Part shown: positions 6,564 through 7,714 of the stretch, one piece after another
Layout of the letters: the number at the start of each line of letters is the position of its first letter
How positions within the stretch are numbered: the first letter of the stretch is position 1
DNA from: 66-474 sp036568625
GTDB lineage: Bacteria > Pseudomonadota > Gammaproteobacteria > Xanthomonadales > Rhodanobacteraceae
Length of the DNA stretch: 7,714 nucleotides
Direction: 5' to 3'
Assembly: GCA_036568625.1 (NCBI GenBank)
Contig: DATCSF010000222.1
Coordinates: forward strand, 1-7,714
The notes under the pieces: model-generated
Told to the model about the DNA's origin: nothing
Seen by the model: only the letters and a program-made list of their open reading frames with translations
Databases searched by the model: none
Program-made: the position numbers and the translations under genes

Positions 6564-7571
6564 ATGCGCATACTGGTCACCGGCGCCGCCGGTTTCATCG
6601 GGTCCGCCCTCAGTCTGCGCCTGCTGGCGCGCGGCGATGAAGTGCTGGGCGTCGACAACCTCAACGCTTATTACGACGTCACCCTGAAGCAGGCCCGGCT
6701 GGACCGCCTGACGCCGCATCCGGGTTTCCATTTCGCCAAGGTCAGCATCGAAGATCGGCCGGCGCTGGAAAAAGCTTTCCACGCTTTCCGGCCCGCGCGC
6801 GCAGTCAACCTGGCTGCCCAGGCCGGCGTGCGCTATTCGCTCGAGAATCCTTACGCCTACGTCGAATCCAACCTGGTCGGCTTCATCAACATCCTGGAAG
6901 CCTGCCGGCACGGCAAAGTCGAACATCTGGTGTACGCATCATCGAGTTCGGTGTATGGAGCCAACCGCAAGCTGCCATTCTCGGTGCAGGATTCGGTCGA
7001 TCACCCCGTCAGCCTGTACGCCGCAACCAAAAAGGCCAATGAACTGATGGCGCACACCTACAGCCACCTGTACGGTCTGCCGACCACCGGGCTGCGTTTT
7101 TTCACGGTGTACGGGCCGTGGGGGCGGCCGGACATGGCGCTGTTCCTGTTCACCCGCAAGATCCTGGCGGGCGAACCGATCGACGTGTTCAACCACGGCC
7201 ACCACACCCGCGACTTCACCTACGTCGACGACATCGTGGAAGGCGTGATCCGCACGCTGGACCGGGCGCCCGGTCCCGATCCGGGCTACGATCCAATGCA
7301 TCCGAGTGCTGCGTCCTCGTCGGCGCCGTACCGCCTCTACAACATCGGCAACAGCCACCCCGTCCAGCTTTCCCATTACATCGAGGTGCTGGAGGACTGC
7401 CTCGGCCGCAAGGCCGAGAAGAACCTGCTGCCGCTGCAGCCGGGCGACGTGCCCGATACCAGCGCCGAAGTTACCGAGCTGATGAACGACACCGGCTACC
7501 GGCCGGACACCTCGGTGGAAGAAGGCGTGAGGCGTTTCGTGGAGTGGTACCGCCGTTATTACGGCGTGTGA
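6564..7571 (+). CDS. NAD-dependent epimerase, UDP-glucuronate 4-epimerase-like
   Basis: A 335-residue extended short-chain dehydrogenase/reductase that inverts C4 of a UDP-uronic acid in the cytoplasm. The NAD site is T-G-A-A-G-F-I-G (6-13), followed by V-D-N-L-N-A-Y-Y-D-V-T-L-K (30-42), a hallmark of UDP-glucuronate epimerases. A-A-Q-A-G-V-R-Y-S (84-92) is present. The catalytic set is the Ser cluster in A-S-S-S-S-V-Y-G (125-132) with Tyr152 and Lys156 in Y-A-A-T-K. Further family blocks are F-F-T-V-Y-G-P-W-G-R-P-D-M-A, R-D-F-T-Y-V-D-D-I, the S-S-A-P-Y-R-L-Y-N-I-G-N segment and Q-P-G-D-V-P-D-T. Length is typical. AGGGA seven bases upstream supports the start. It follows the dehydrogenase gene on the same strand. 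The substrate may be UDP-GlcA or, given its neighbour, an N-acetylated UDP-uronate (inference). Its 3' end overlaps a convergent gene by 13 bp. Confidence 0.92.
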   Translation: MRILVTGAAGFIGSALSLRLLARGDEVLGVDNLNAYYDVTLKQARLDRLTPHPGFHFAKVSIEDRPALEKAFHAFRPARAVNLAAQAGVRYSLENPYAYVESNLVGFINILEACRHGKVEHLVYASSSSVYGANRKLPFSVQDSVDHPVSLYAATKKANELMAHTYSHLYGLPTTGLRFFTVYGPWGRPDMALFLFTRKILAGEPIDVFNHGHHTRDFTYVDDIVEGVIRTLDRAPGPDPGYDPMHPSAASSSAPYRLYNIGNSHPVQLSHYIEVLEDCLGRKAEKNLLPLQPGDVPDTSAEVTELMNDTGYRPDTSVEEGVRRFVEWYRRYYGV

Positions 7572-7714
7572 GTCTGTGCGCGACGCGCGTACCGCCACGC
7601 CAGGAACTTGTATTCCACGCCGCCGATCAGTTCGTGCAGGGCAACGCCCGTCTTGCGTATTGCCGGGCCCTGCGGCACGAATGCGCCCGGCCACATATCC
7701 AGGCTGTCCTTTGC
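7559..7714 (-). CDS. 3' end of an unidentified protein (runs off the window edge)
   Basis: An uninterrupted minus-strand frame enters at the right edge and gives the last 51 residues of a protein before tandem TAA TAA stops (7559-7561, then 7556-7558). The visible part reads in order M-W-P-G-A-F-V-P-Q-G-P-A-I-R-K-T, then V-A-L-H-E-L-I-G-G-V-E-Y-K-F-L-A-W-R-Y-A-R-R. It has natural amino-acid composition and a basic C terminus, unlike the Arg/Pro-rich translations of antisense frames nearby. I do not recognise the family. The tail overlaps the epimerase gene by 13 bp in convergent orientation. Because it begins outside the window, reality and identity are tentative. Confidence 0.5.
   Translation of the reverse strand, partial: AKDSLDMWPGAFVPQGPAIRKTGVALHELIGGVEYKFLAWRYARRAQTHTP

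Noticed and set aside
6939..7694. A 251-codon minus-strand frame over the epimerase
   Set aside because: It is antisense to the epimerase core and starts in a frame different from the protein-like one entering at the right edge.

Overview
The window is a GC-rich chromosomal segment from a Gram-negative bacterium. It encodes a predicted outer-membrane barrel protein, several Sec-type signal peptides, a TviB-type nucleotide-sugar dehydrogenase and a UDP-glucuronate-epimerase-like protein. It also carries short palindromic intergenic repeats of the 'CGTCATCCCGG...CCGGGATGACG' kind. Together these suggest a gammaproteobacterium of the Xanthomonadales/Rhodanobacteraceae type. The taxonomic placement is inference, since no marker gene is present.

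Left half (1-3819): four genes lie on the minus strand. In transcription order they are an uncharacterised secreted protein with an Arg-Pro-rich tail (3819-3097), a predicted MetA-pathway-type outer-membrane barrel (3021-2179), a small secreted DUF3617 protein (1852-1385) and a DUF72/YecE-type TIM-barrel protein (1182-307). The first two are 75 nt apart and are probably co-transcribed. The DUF3617 gene has its own plausible sigma-70 promoter. The DUF72 gene has a perfect 12-bp inverted repeat covering its start codon. Beyond its 3' end lies a partial tandem duplication (1-145 and 240-379) that copied the last codons of the gene together with half of a repeat element.

Centre (3820-4126): a divergent intergenic region with a CRP/Clp-like palindrome at 4001-4016. 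It may serve the minus-strand pair, the plus-strand transporter gene, or both.

Right half (4127-7714): three plus-strand genes. The first is an EamA/DMT-family 10-helix transporter (4127-5008). It is followed by a UDP-HexNAc 6-dehydrogenase of the TviB/WbpO type (5082-6374) and an NAD-dependent epimerase of the UDP-glucuronate 4-epimerase type (6564-7571). The last two form a nucleotide-sugar module: the dehydrogenase makes a UDP-uronic acid and the epimerase inverts C4 of a UDP-uronic acid, supplying acidic sugars for capsule, exopolysaccharide or O-antigen. At the right edge the 3' end of an unidentified minus-strand gene overlaps the end of the epimerase gene tail to tail.

The most distinctive non-coding signal is a family of roughly 100-bp two-hairpin elements. 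Every copy in the window lies 17-22 nt after a stop codon, with the same hairpin (GAAA tetraloop in the two intact copies) facing the gene. No complete new defence, mobile or biosynthetic system is visible.
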